Shown here: positions 11,800-24,874 of the stretch, in pieces
Numbering within the stretch: the stretch's first letter is position 1
How the letters are laid out: each line of letters begins with the position of its first letter
NCBI GenBank assembly: GCA_003254925.1
Contig: QANZ01036527.1
Location: forward strand, 192,821-256,820
DNA: 64,000 bases
Origin: Chamaecrista fasciculata
Lineage: Eukaryota > Streptophyta > Magnoliopsida > Fabales > Fabaceae
Direction: 5' to 3'
Notes under the pieces: generated by a model
The model's database searches: none
What the model was told of the DNA's origin: nothing
What the model saw: only the letters and a program-made list of their open reading frames with translations
Program-made: the position numbers and the translations under genes

Positions 11800-13242
11800 T
11801 AAGTCAATCTTACCAAATCTCAAACTCTAGTTTATTGAATTAAAATATTACATTAATATTTTAAATCCAATTGGACTAGGATTTTTCGACTTGCCCTATA
11901 AGTCATGAATTAAAATATTACTTTAATATATTTAATTCATCCATTTGAAATCTAGATCAAATCTTATTTGAATTTCAAATTTCAAGCCATGACTTTAATT
12001 AATAAAACATTTTTATTAATTAAATTCCTTGGTAAAATGAGGCGCCAACCTCATCCTATTTAAGCCTAATATTAGTGAATTTAATAAATCAATAATTTCC
12101 TAACTCTTAGGAATATTATTTAATTTATAATTCCCCTAATATTATAAATAGGAATATAATTGTAAATAGCCTAATCCAATTATCTATTTAACAATTATCA
12201 TATATATATATTTNNNNNNNNNNNNNNNNNNNNNNNNNNNNNNNNNGTCCAGGCGTAAAGACAGGAATCTGAAGTACATTAGCATATTGACCCAAAACAA
12301 AAAACTAAAATACAATAAAAGTTCATATTCTTGAAAAGTGATAAATAATCTATTGAAATACAATTATTTTAGTTTAAAATTTTCATTGAAACAAATCAAA
12401 ATTTTATTAATCTATGTGCTAAAAATAATTAACAACAATAACTAATTTTTAGTTAAATCAATCCAAGATATAAGTTGGCCAAAAAAAATTCGAAAATATA
12501 AGAATAATTAAAGGATTGTAAAGAAACTTGTTTTTCTTTTTTTATGAAAACCTTAATGAATTGAAAGGAGATTATTACACAAAATATAAAATTCAAAAAA
12601 AAAATTATCCATTTTTAAAGTTTTTAAAATATATATGTATAGTGACTAAAGTTGCGAGAAATTTTCAGTATTTTACCCTAAAAAGTATACTAAAGATTTT
12701 CAGTATTTTCAGATATAACACTTTCTCAACTTCTTCAATAATGACTTTTTGTATACCAAAAACTGCAAAATGAATTAAGGAAAGGAAATACCTTGTGAAT
12801 TGTGATGGCAATGACAATGTGAAAGGAGCATATATTGAAGAAGGTCAATAATGTTTATAAACTTTCTAACATAACATTAACATCTCTGGCTCTGTCACCT
12901 TACTAGGAGATTGGAGATCCTACTTCCTACGCAGCATTGCAAGAACAACAACATCATCATCATATACACAACCTCACCTACAACCAATCAACCAATAAAT
13001 AAATGAATTTTTCTGTACAAGTTCTCTTACCTAACTATGGAATGGGTGTTACATAGGCTAAATTCAAGATTATCAGATCAGGCACCCCAAAAACTGCAAG
13101 GTCTATTTTTTCACTTCAACAGGTGCCTTGCCTTCCTACACGAATAAACATCATCTACCTGCAAAACTTGTGATCACTATGTCTAAAATTTCCTTTTGAA
13201 TCATCCCCTCTTCTCTCTAAACTCACCAAATACCCATCTTTC
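11800..13242. other. Intergenic, with a 33-base assembly gap
   Basis: AT-rich sequence with no supported gene. Bases 12214-12246 are unresolved and follow a (TA)n run. The right end (about 12950-13242) should hold the 3' UTR of the DUF630/DUF632 gene, whose stop codon is at 13243-13245. Confidence 0.5.
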
Positions 13243-15866
13243 CTATGTGTTTCCAGCATTCTCGAGTCTGACTTGTTCGTGAGCCATTACCACCTCCGAA
13301 GAAAAACTCTCTAGTGTCTTGAAAATAGGAACCAAACCTGCTACTAAACTATTAGAAGCCGCGTTGTGAACCAGCTTAATGGCTTCTTTATGTCTCACCC
13401 TCTCTTCATGCAATCTCTGCCTTATAGAATCAAGATCAACCTTCAGATCATCTAGTGGTGAAACACCACTATCAGAGGGAGATTTTGACAGTGTAGTCTT
13501 GTGTTTTTCATGCTCATGTTCAGATCCTCCCATATCCATGCGCAACGTTCTAAGCCGCTTCTCAAAGTCTTTCGTGAGATACTCAGCTTTGATTCTCTGG
13601 CGTTGCTCCTCATCTTGTCTTTCCCATAGCTCGTGTAGTTTCTGAGCAAACTCATGCATAGCATCTGCCACACCTCTTTCTGAAATTCTAGCCATTGCTT
13701 GATACCAGTCATTGCAAATTATGAAAACTGGAGGAGCTCCTATTCGGCTTGGAGAGAAAGGGACAACACCATCTGCAGTTTCTTCAGGTTCACGGAGAAG
13801 GCACCTCATGAGCCACTCATTCAAATTTTCAACGTAGGATTTTTGAGTCTTAATCCAATTGTTGAACTGACATGACCAATTTAGAAGCTCCATCTCAAGT
13901 TCTAGGGTAGCCTTCAAACCCGAATCTCTTTGCAACGCTGTGTTCATCTTAAGAGACCGAGTCTTACTCTCCATGATTGCTTGGAACTGTTTCTGGTGGC
14001 ATTTGAGCATGAACTTCCACATTCTTATCAACCTGTGAACAAATGGACCAATAATCATATAGGGAAGTAGAAACGAGCATAAATTTATAAAATAAGAAAT
14101 AAGATCAAGGAAAGAAATTAAACCAAGCTGAAAATCAACCCAAGAAAAAGGGGATATGAATCTAATGCACGTGTTTAAACCAAAGAAAAAAAAAAAGAAC
14201 TAAAACTTTTGCAACCTCCAATCATAAAGGATGACAATCAAAATGTCAATGCAGTATACAACACCTGTACTTCCCAGTTGACAAGAGACAATTATAAAGT
14301 CAAATTCTGATCAAATTATACATGATAATAGCAAGTAGAAGACATAAATCCTAAGTATTTGAGGTCAGCAAGACAGCAACATGAATTATGAAAAGTTAAA
14401 AGCTTAATAACTCATAACATTTAAATAATAAGCTTCGATCAAAACTTTTGCACCACAAAATGAAATCAAGGCCAATTATGATGTGAAACTTAAAACTGTG
14501 GTGGCTCTAGAAGATTTAAAAACCATTATTACTCAATTCAGTCTAATCCTTAAAGCAAGACATGGCTACGTGGGGACTTGGGTAGTATATGATACTTAAG
14601 TCTCACATTGAGTAGTATGGGATGTGGAGTATTTGAGTGGCTTAGTTCTTACCCTTCAATGGCTAACTGTTGAAAAGGTTCCCTCAAGTCACTCGAGTTT
14701 CATCATACGGTATCAAAGCCAGGTTGTTGATTGAACGGAAAGGCTAACTGCAAAGGTTTTTGACCAACAAAGGGTTCTGACCTGACGGAAGACCAGATGA
14801 TGTGTCAGAGTATAACTGTAAGAACCTCGGCTTTCTAGGGTCAATGCTATGATAAGGACTTGGGTAATATAGGATGCTCGATAGAATACTTAAGTGGCTG
14901 GGCTTCTCTCTTCTAGCTATCCTTAGAAGTAGTATTCACTAAAGTCCCTAGGGTCTCATCAGGCTACAAAAATTTATCTTTGAAAGTCTTCTTTATTAGT
15001 AGAATCAGAAAGAATTATCAAGCGATGATAGATAAAACATTATCATGGTCAATAAGAAAAGTAATTTGATACCCCTGAATCAACTCTGAAAGTTGTGGCT
15101 GCAACTCTTCATCCCTCAATTTCTGTATCCTGTTTGATATAGCATCAACAGTTCTGATACAAATATTAATTTTTGTATGCAGCTTTCTGATTGAGGCCTC
15201 AGTGGCATCAATTTTGCTGGATTCAGCTCCTCGATCATCCAATATTTTCAATCTCTTGCACTGTTTTTCATAATCAACCCGTAATCTCTCCTCATCCTAA
15301 GACAAACACAAAAACATGAATGCATAAGCATGTACGACATCATCATCTTTACATTGATTTAGATCAAGTTGTTTTTTTTTCAAATAACAACCAAGTATGA
15401 AGAGGCAACTGTATCATATGCAATATTTTAGAACCTCCCGTTCCTAGTCCTCACACATTAGATTTAAAAGCAAACAATTCAGATCAACATCAAAAGAATC
15501 AAAGCTCTTGAATATATCCAACATTAAATCATACCTTGACTTCCTTATACAATTTCTTTTCCCATGCATATAGTTCCTCCAATGTAGAGGAAAGGTTTCC
15601 AGGCGCTGTCTTAAAATCTTTCCCAGGTTCCTCACAGTATGATTTTGCTAATTTCATTGTTCTAGAAGACAATTGTATCGATGGCGTAGATGGAGGATGT
15701 GAAGGTAATTTGGAAGGTGCCACCATATACAAAATCCTAGAAAAGATAACTGCAAAAAACCACACAAGACATTATCTGTTACGACATGTTACACCATTGT
15801 TGCAGTAGATGTTTCAAACTCAAAATTCAATTGCTTGAGTGAAGCATCAGAAATCAAAACAATTAA

Positions 15867-15908
<42 letters not shown>

Positions 15909-17971
15909 ATGACCCCATGGAGGCCAGGGGAAAAACTCTTGGGAGGCTAAGCTAAGGGACTATTATAAACTTTTTTATTTTTGGCAAAGGGGGTGCCAGT
16001 GAAAAAATATTCACATTCTAACTATTCAACTTGTTAAATAATTTACCATACAATATGGTATTGTAGACTGCAGTATTCAATACTATCTAGATCGTGAGTG
16101 TTAAAGAAACAAAAAAGAGTGGTTATTACGAAAGGAAAATCAAGAACTGAATATATAGAGTGTTAAATCACACTTCTTATCCAATCTAGATAGTATCACT
16201 CAGCATAATAAATATATCATTCTGTAGAACTCGTGCTTACCAAGTCACAAATCTGCTAACCAGGGAATTTTTAACAGAACACTGGTTTACAGAAAACTTG
16301 CTCCTTAAAATAAATTAGATAGCTTGTAATCACTGCTATCTAATCCCAGGATACGGTGGTTTAATATAAGCCAACAGTCAACACATAAAACCAATGTCTA
16401 TCACCTAGTCATCACAGTGCAAGTTTATAATCTAATAGCTATAACTTTCCCAAACAAGAGATTAATAAGTTTACAAGAAAACAGGGGAAAAAAACATAAA
16501 TAATGCCCGTACCTTTAAATGCAGCACCTCTAGACCGATACGGTGGTTTGCCAACCTCGAGCAGCAATGCAACCTCTTTTCCATAACCAGAAGCTGTCTC
16601 AAATTCTTCTTTGATTTCTTCAACGACCTCTCGAAGATCCCTTGTGCCATGAGCTGACAATGTGGTTATACTACTCAGCTTGGAAGACTCACCATCCCCG
16701 GCTGTCGCAGGCACTTCATCCACCTCAAAACTCACCCCTTTTTTCCTCACATTCTCTCCTGGAGAGCTCTTAGAAACAATTGTATCACTATCAGCATTGC
16801 TCTTAATCTCTCTTTCATGAGCTGACAATGAACTATCACTGCCATTGAATGGTATTGTCTTGGAACTTCCCTCACTACTGCTTTGCAAAGGCACTGCCTT
16901 TGAAGTGCCTTCACCTAAATCTCTATCTCTTACTTGTTCTCTATCCTCCTTCACTTTCTTCTTCTCTTTAAGTACATCCTTTACCACTTCTTGCTCTGTT
17001 TCATCTTCCAGCTCTGGAATTCCTTCCCTCTCTCTCACTTCCTTTGAATCAGGACTACTTGTGGTTGAACCAAACCCGTATCTGTTCTGGGGGTAGTAAC
17101 TCGGGTAGCCATTATCGTAAGTATCAAAAACGTTGAGGAAATCCCAAGAAGAAACTTTCGGTGGGGAAGGCGGTGCCGGCGGAGGAGCTGGCAAAGACGG
17201 ACCTGCCTGATGGCTGTAAGGATAATCCCCTCCCGGCGGCGGACCCATCGGGAAACCAAAGAAACCAGCATTCCCGTATACACCTTGGTACCCATAAGAC
17301 GGATCAGGCCAATGCCCACTTGCTACTACGTTTCTCTCAGGCTCTTCATACACCATGGATTTTCCACGAGACACAGACTTCTTCATGTAGTATGCGTAGG
17401 TATTTACCCCAGTGTGAGTCCAATCTTGTGGAGGAGGATAAGCATAAGCATAAGAAGGTCCTCCTCCTCCTTCATCGCGTTCGGGGCTTTCCTCAATATG
17501 AACATGGCTATCATTATCCTCCATGTGAATGTGGCTATCATCCTCAATGTGAATGTGACCCGAAGAGGAATCCAAGTCAGAATCAGAATCAGAGCCAGAT
17601 GACATATGCAAATGAGAACCCTCGATCTCTTCTTGCTCAGGAGAATCGTCGTAAGCTCTATGCGAAATCGAAGTGGAAGAAGACGAATCTCTGTTCTTCC
17701 CTTTGAATTTAGGTTTCTTACCTTTACCTTCATCAGAGGGCAATGTGAGAACAGGAGAGCTAGGAGACGAAGAGCCGGTTGTTCCAATTACAATCTCTTC
17801 GTCGACGAATTTGCGAAGAGCGCCTCCGATTTCCTTAAGCGACTGAAAATAAGCGACGTGAGCTGCAGCGAGAGCGTATCGTTGTTCCGATGCGGCTTTG
17901 AGGAAATCCTTCCTCTCTCTGCAAAGTGTCACCAACGGCAAGTCATCCACTTTGGAGGCTCCACAGCCCAT
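13243..17971 (-). CDS. DUF630/DUF632 protein (NRG2-like), N-myristoylation-type start
   Basis: Four exons (17971-16513, 15749-15535, 15296-15073 and 14032-13243) give an 895-aa protein with continuous phase. It opens MGCGASKVDD, with Gly2 and Cys3 suiting myristoylation and palmitoylation, and runs into a DUF630 helix (about residues 1-60, including LAAAHVAYFQSLK). A long acidic, Ser/Asp/Pro-rich linker contains a PAPPPAPPSPPK stretch and the family motif WDFLNVFD. The C-terminal half is the coiled DUF632 region, with LIRMWKFMLKCHQ and the NWCF-like section WYQAMARISERGV. Relatives include Arabidopsis NRG2 (nitrate signalling) and rice REL2 (leaf rolling); older annotation calls the family bZIP-like. 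The start at 17971 is the first in-frame ATG and preserves the lipidation motif. Intron 1 has a (CAA)n microsatellite at 15868-15907, and intron 3 carries a TRIM. The family is secure; which paralogue it is remains unknown. Confidence 0.92.
14569..14961 (+). mobile_element. TRIM (terminal-repeat retrotransposon in miniature), intronic copy Z
   Basis: This 393-bp element has no coding capacity and sits in intron 3 of the DUF630/DUF632 gene. A 5-bp duplication GGCTA flanks it (14564-14568 and 14962-14966). The left LTR is 14569-14705 and ends TTTCATCA. Three bases later GGTATCAAAGCC matches a primer-binding site for initiator tRNA-Met. The right LTR is 14850-14961 and starts TGATAAGGACTTGGG. 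The LTRs are clearly related to those of the TRIM copies at 34693-34999 and 35135-35550. The left LTR's first base has changed from T to C. Confidence 0.85.
15868..15907. repeat. (CAA)n microsatellite
   Basis: About thirteen tandem AAC/CAA units lie within intron 1 of the DUF630/DUF632 gene. Confidence 0.95.
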
Positions 17972-18243
17972 GTCAGAAGAATCAACCACCACAACCACCG
18001 AGAAAACCTAAAACGACGGCGTCGTTCGAAGAAGAAAGCTTCACCGTCGTCGCTCATGGTGTCGTCCATGCCTGCCCGTACAAATGCAGAGGCAAACGAA
18101 GCAGCATCGTGAACGAAACCACATCCAACAACACTAATAATAATCCCTTCAAACGAAATAAACGATCTTCTGAAACAGATAAGCAGTGGGAAATAACGGA
18201 AAGAAACAGTACACGCAGAACGAAGAAGAATGATGGACACCAT
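17929..18243 (-). other. Overlapping upstream open frame at the DUF630/DUF632 start
   Basis: An ATG at 18243 opens a 104-codon frame that runs through the main start codon (17971) in another frame and stops at 17929. If the transcript is unspliced here, this frame would intercept scanning ribosomes. It has no recognisable domain, so it is either a regulatory uORF or part of an unrecognised 5' UTR intron. Confidence 0.35.
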
Positions 18244-18820
18244 ATGAATGCATGCTTCTGCTTCACTTCACAGGGCCTTGCTGAGCATTTCTAATTTTCC
18301 ATGTTAATTATGGAAAATGAGTGAAAGAAATAGGAGAAATCAGACCGGTGAGATCGATGAGGTTAAACGATGATGATCATTGATGACCCTCCATGGAAGA
18401 TGAGGCTAGAGAAGGGGAAAAATCGTTGCCGAATCAGTGAGGAATCTGGAAGAGGAGATGCGAAATTAGATTTCATATCTGATTTCAAGGGGGTGGAGAG
18501 GATGTTATGTAATAAAAAATAGTAGAAATAGGCATGGAGATTGGTGATGTTGGGGATCTGAATGTATATTTTGTTGTTTGTTGGTTTCTTCTTCTTGTTG
18601 GGTTTATTTCGTTGTTAGAGGGGTTTTAGAATTCAGAGTCACAGACAGAAGGGTTTGCAGAAGAAGCAGCAGAAAGCTCGTGGAACCCGCCATTGGAAAC
18701 GGACCCTTCCTTTCATATTCGTCATTATTATTACCATTCTTCTCATTTCTCAAATCTCACCCCTTTCTTTTTCTCTTTCTCTTTCAATTTCTCTACCACC
18801 TTCTTTTTTTTTATTTTTTT

Positions 18821-19384
18821 TAGGAAATCTACTATTTGGTCCTTCATTTTTCACAATTTTAACTATTTGGTTCATGTATTTTTGAAATAGACTATTTGGT
18901 CCCTCAAAAACTAGAAATGTCAACTCGTTAGTCCCTGTAGTCTATCTCTATTACCAACTGATAACATGGTCATTAAGTGTACATGTAACAAGTTAAATGT
19001 CACATATTTAACTATTTGGAACCACCTATACTTTGAGATTTAGGAATAATTCAATAATTTATGTCTAATGGAAGCTTCAAGTGTAATACAAATATTTGGG
19101 TCTAACTCAATTTTAGGCCAATTTAATTGTGTTTGTTGATCCACTTCGGTTGGTTTAGGTGATTAGGATGTCAAAGTGACATTTAACTATGTCATGTAAG
19201 CATTTAACGTTTGATAGTTGACGATTATGATAAATGAGGGACTAAATAGTTCACAATTATGATAAATGAGAGACTGAATAGTTCACGATTATGATAAATG
19301 AGGGATTGAGTAGTCCATTTTAATAAATGAGGGACCAAATCGTTGACTCAGTAAAAAAGTAGGGAACAAATAGTAGGTTTCCTC
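18821..19384. mobile_element. Mutator-type MITE, family B, diverged copy
   Basis: It starts TAGGAAATCTACTATTTGG and ends CAAATAGTAGGTTTCCTC, with the same inner layout as 4919-5452. The flanking 9-mers match in only 7 of 9 positions, so this is an older insertion. It lies about 850 bp upstream of the DUF630/DUF632 start codon. Confidence 0.75.
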
Positions 19385-22300
19385 TCTTTCTTTTCTTCGA
19401 AATTCGTTCTGCTTCCACGTGGTCATAGTCCCTAGTGGAAATGACGAATTTGCCCCTACATGAAGTGGGCTCCCACTCTCTCTGCACATTTTCAAATCAT
19501 GAGACATGAAGGAAGGAGTATTTTATTTTTATACAGTTTTTGTCGTACCCCTTGGTATTTTCTTGGGAGCATAATTTGGAAAGAAAAATTAAAAAAAAAA
19601 ATCATATAATAATAAATGCATGTTTGGTATCCTATGCTATATTTAATGTATGGGTAAATTACATAAAGGGTTGGTTTAGCCCCATTTTCAGATAAGGTCC
19701 GGTGGTTTAAAAAGTGTCAAATAGGAGACATATAGTTTGCTTCGTTAACAAAAAGGGTCCTGAGTTACATTTCCATTCAAAATTTAACAGAAATTTTGGC
19801 TAAAATATTATTTTAAGACCCTAATTATTAAACTTTATCCGTTTGACTCCCTATTTAATGAGAGAAGGACTTTAACACAAAAAAAAATAAAAAGTTTCAT
19901 AGTAGTAAATGAAATTTCACCATTAAGTTTAGTTTCTCTTGCAACTTAAATTATAGTTCACTCCCCAACAAGATTTCTTTTCTACACTTAAGTCCTTTTC
20001 GTATTATAACAAGATCAAAGCGTAAGAAAAATAAACAAATTAAATTTTTTATCAATTTTACTCAAACAAAAAAAAAAACAAATCCAGCCACCTCTGAACA
20101 ACTTATAGAAGATCCTTCCTTAAGGTCTTGCTTACCCACTTTTTTATTTAACAGGGACCAAGCTAAAAATTTCATAAAATAGGATGGACCAAAAATATAA
20201 TATGCGCTAAAAGGCTTTCATCTTCTTCCTCTCCACCAGACTCCCACCCAAACGACCCATCGATCGCACACGTCGGATAATTCCATTGTCGGCGTCGTTT
20301 TCAACAACCAAAACGCTGATAAGGATCGTGTCAACGAGAGGAAGAGATCTATGGTCTCAAATTTTCGAAAGGCATCCAAAATGAAAACGATCAAGATCGT
20401 GATAGTTTCGAAAACATAACCAAGTTCCATACTTGAATCAAATGGAGTTTTCACAAATTTCTTGTCACAAAAATGATCCCCAGGATGCGAAATGAAAATC
20501 CATGAACTCATTCATCAAAAACAAAATCAAATAAGCCGATTCAAAGCCTCAAAAAGTTTCCGAAGAACACGGTTCATGGCTTGTCGGCGTCGGCAGATAT
20601 GGAGTTCATAAATCCAATTTCTATCAAGATTTTAGTGCAAATATGAATCAAAAATTCCAACTAACATATTTCACAAATCAAATGCGAAATTTTACTCCCA
20701 AACCAAAAAAAAAAACCAGTAACATCCTCTCCTTCTTCAAATCTTCTTCCCTTTTCTTTCTTCAAGAATACCAAACCCATTTCCACTTCCTTCTTCTTTC
20801 TTCTAACTTCTTCTTTCCCTCTGAATCAGAAACCATAGCTACCAAATGTTCCTTTTTCCCTTCGTTTTCTCAAGAATACCAAACCCTGGGTTTGTTTNAT
20901 GGGGAAATTGAGATGTACGATTGTAATGCTATATAAAGAAAGTATGGCGTGCATGTTGGTTGGTGAACTAATCACATTAACTGAGAAACCAAAACGGAAA
21001 AATGTTTGGTTTCAGTGGGCACAACAGATCATCATTGCTCCCACAAACACCTTCTATCTTTTTGCTTCTTGAGTCACAGACACACCTTTAAATATTATTT
21101 ATTTATTCAAATCCTTATTCTTTTCTTATTTATATAAATGAAATATATGAATGTGAAGTTTAGGCATAAATGAGTTACTCAAATTATAATGGCTGTCTTG
21201 GAAAAAAAATAGGTTAAAATTTCATTTTGGTCATCAAATTATAGGATTTTTGTAAGGTTAAAGTATAAATTTGGTCTTATATTTTTTTACTTAGTTTTTA
21301 ATTTGGTTACATATCTTTTTTTGTTACACTTTTAGTCTCATATCTTTTTACTCACGTCTGAATTTGATTTCGTATCTTTTTTGTTGTACTTTTGGTCTCA
21401 TATATTTCAGTCGATTGCATAATTGGTCTCATATTGTTTGATTATGTTGCAGAATCAGTCTTAAATATTTACAAAAGGTTCAATATTGTGGAACTATCAA
21501 TAAAACAATTTTTTAAAAAAATATGATATCAAAAGTAATATGGAACATAGATTTTTTTTTTGCAAAAATATAAGACTAAAATATTTTAAAAAAATGAACA
21601 TTTTACGTTAACTTTTTTGTAATGTCTTTATTTATTTATTTTATAATTCAAGCAATGATTAATTATTGTTTGACTCAATATATATTTAAATATTAAATAC
21701 TAAATTTTGTTTTATTTAATTAATGCCCTAAAATAGATGTTGATTTGAAAGAAAAATATTGAGAAAGGAGTCTGACAAGCCACTTGGCAATTGATTATTG
21801 GGCCCCAAAGGGGGAAATGAGATGGCCCACAAACGTCACCGTTTAATGATGAAGGCAGAGAGAGGACCATGCTGGAAAGCAAAATCTCACTTTCTCTGTG
21901 GTGGCGATAATTATAATTATAAGTTGCTAATAATGTTGTTGTTAATGTTAAATAAACTATGGTCATTTAGGCAAAGCCTTAGCTTGGTCCCTTCTAGATC
22001 TCTCACATATTACACACACGACACAACAAGACAAAGTGATATATATATATATAGCTAGTCATATACACGTAATGAACACCAAATGTCTTAGGTACTTCTA
22101 TTTGAATAATCAAACAATAAATAAATAAATAAATAAGAATGTAAGTCAATGAACAAAATGCTTCTAATTGTAGTTAGAAGGAGTTTCAACTCTCATCTTA
22201 CCTAAATCACCTAATCAATCAATCTCATATATGGTGCTTTTCAGCGTAAACCCCACAACAAAAGTAGCCTATTTAATTTAATTTTTTTTTTGCTATTTTA

Positions 22301-22970
22301 TTATTTAAATAAATTCTTTTAGTTGCAAGTTGCAAGGCACCAAGCCAATTTGTAAGTTGGGTTCTCTCTATAAATACGAGAAAGCTTCACCGTCCAACTA
22401 CCCATTATCTCCTTAAGAGTGTTAACCATTAGATTTAAAATCATATTGATAAATGACCATTCTAGAATCATTTTCAAGCTAAACCTTCCTCAACCTCAAG
22501 TCATGATTCCAAACAATTCGCAAAACCCCATATCAAGCCTCATAATTCATCTGAGTTTTAGCAAAGAGAACAAACATGTACATATTAAAATCGCTGAGTT
22601 AAATCATAAAATTAAATAAATCGGATTTTTATCTATTAAAATTTAACTCGATCATAAAATTACACATTATTGAAATCATGTCAAATAAAATTGCATAATT
22701 TAAGACTTAAAATTATGTTTTCACAATCATGACGCTTACACAAAAAAAATAAGATAAACATTCAAATTAACAAAAAATGTTAAAACTCTTATGCTCTTCG
22801 TCTAAATCAAAAGTTTAAATGAGTTGGGGAGCTCACGAAGGTCATGGCATGACTTCAAGTTTTATAAATGCTTACAGAGGTACTTACAATTCCAGATCGC
22901 CTGCCAATAAGATTTTATATTGATAGTGAAATTCAAACTTACAACTTTATCTAAGGGTGTACAACTCTGG
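19385..22970. other. Intergenic, no gene supported
   Basis: AT-rich sequence with several one-sided repeat ends, for example a TIR-like GGGTAAATTACATAAAGGG near 19652. A minus-strand open frame at 20218-20511 has no recognisable domain. Base 20898 is unresolved. An (AT)n run lies near 22039-22053. Confidence 0.5.
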
Positions 22971-23058
22971 CCCGGCCAGACCCGAGGCTGTTCGGGCCGG
23001 GCCGGGTCCGGGTCTAGTCTCTCTAGACCCGGCCCGGCCCGGGGTACCCTCATTTTAA

Positions 23059-23091
<33 letters not shown>
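22971..23091. repeat. GC-rich inverted repeat plus (AAT)n tract beside the gap
   Basis: A GGCCGGGCC-rich hairpin (arms about 22993-23017 and 23023-23044, loop about five bases) is followed by an (AAT)n microsatellite (about 23058-23091). The preceding CTAAGGGTGTACAA resembles the ends of common plant hAT-type MITEs. The 887-base gap begins 138 bases further on. Confidence 0.6.
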
Positions 23092-23094
<3 letters not shown>

Positions 23095-23229
23095 TTTTTA
23101 CTATACATATTTATATTTTATACTACTAAATATTTTTTTAATTGTAATAAATATATATCTATTATTATTTTTATCAATTGTATATTAAAAATATACATAA
23201 AATATATATTTAATCTTAATTAAATCAAC

Positions 23230-24116
23230 NNNNNNNNNNNNNNNNNNNNNNNNNNNNNNNNNNNNNNNNNNNNNNNNNNNNNNNNNNNNNNNNNNNNNNN
23301 NNNNNNNNNNNNNNNNNNNNNNNNNNNNNNNNNNNNNNNNNNNNNNNNNNNNNNNNNNNNNNNNNNNNNNNNNNNNNNNNNNNNNNNNNNNNNNNNNNNN
23401 NNNNNNNNNNNNNNNNNNNNNNNNNNNNNNNNNNNNNNNNNNNNNNNNNNNNNNNNNNNNNNNNNNNNNNNNNNNNNNNNNNNNNNNNNNNNNNNNNNNN
23501 NNNNNNNNNNNNNNNNNNNNNNNNNNNNNNNNNNNNNNNNNNNNNNNNNNNNNNNNNNNNNNNNNNNNNNNNNNNNNNNNNNNNNNNNNNNNNNNNNNNN
23601 NNNNNNNNNNNNNNNNNNNNNNNNNNNNNNNNNNNNNNNNNNNNNNNNNNNNNNNNNNNNNNNNNNNNNNNNNNNNNNNNNNNNNNNNNNNNNNNNNNNN
23701 NNNNNNNNNNNNNNNNNNNNNNNNNNNNNNNNNNNNNNNNNNNNNNNNNNNNNNNNNNNNNNNNNNNNNNNNNNNNNNNNNNNNNNNNNNNNNNNNNNNN
23801 NNNNNNNNNNNNNNNNNNNNNNNNNNNNNNNNNNNNNNNNNNNNNNNNNNNNNNNNNNNNNNNNNNNNNNNNNNNNNNNNNNNNNNNNNNNNNNNNNNNN
23901 NNNNNNNNNNNNNNNNNNNNNNNNNNNNNNNNNNNNNNNNNNNNNNNNNNNNNNNNNNNNNNNNNNNNNNNNNNNNNNNNNNNNNNNNNNNNNNNNNNNN
24001 NNNNNNNNNNNNNNNNNNNNNNNNNNNNNNNNNNNNNNNNNNNNNNNNNNNNNNNNNNNNNNNNNNNNNNNNNNNNNNNNNNNNNNNNNNNNNNNNNNNN
24101 NNNNNNNNNNNNNNNN
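23230..24116. other. Assembly gap (887 unresolved bases)
   Basis: All bases are N. Nothing can be said of its content. Both flanks are extremely AT-rich. Confidence 1.
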
Positions 24117-24874
24117 TTAAAAAATGAAATATTTATAATCACTTAAACATTTATTATTATATTCATATAAAATTTTAAATAAGTAATATGTCAGTTAAAA
24201 AGTGAATGTTTTAAACTTATTATATGATTAAATAATTTATAAACTAATGAATAAATATTTTTATAGTTTATTTTAAAAGATAAATTTGATAGCAGATCAG
24301 CCCGATCAGGTGTAATGGTTTTATTATTTGAGTGGAGCCCAAGTTTTGACCTTTACCTCTCTGCATGCATGTATGACACGTGCTTCCCTTGCTCCTCCAA
24401 CATGAAACAAACTAAGAAAAATAATTAACACACTTGTTTTCTTCAATAATGCAAAATTTCGAGCAACGTCTTTGAAATTCGAGTATAGTGGGAAAAAAGA
24501 AAGCTAAATTAAATTAATTTCTCTTGGTTTTATTTTAATTAAAGGAAATTTAAAATTTAAATTTTGAGTTAGCATCTCTAAAATCTACGACCTTAATTCA
24601 CTCAAATCATTAATTAAGAAAAATGCAATGAAATTTCCTAGAAATTGTAAGCGAACATCTTGAATTGATAGAGTACTTTTGTTGGTGGGATCCAGAAGAG
24701 AAGAAAAATGCTTCCCAAGTTCGAAAGTTCAAATTCGAACCATATATAAAAAAAGTCATATATTTCAATTAAAGTTTCAAAAGTTATTTATAATTAATTA
24801 ATCAATTGAAAGATATGTGTAAATTAAGGATGAAATTCAAATTCTTTACGATATATACTTGGGTTGGTTGGTTC

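Noticed and set aside
17972..17998. Upstream in-frame extension of the DUF630/DUF632 protein
   Set aside because: The extension begins with GTG, not ATG, and would bury the MGCGAS lipidation signal.
20218..20511. A 97-codon minus-strand frame as a gene
   Set aside because: No domain, no splice partners, and codon content like random AT-rich DNA.
24700..24780. Second SINE around a GTTCAAATTCGAACC box
   Set aside because: No matching box A, tail or target duplication could be found.
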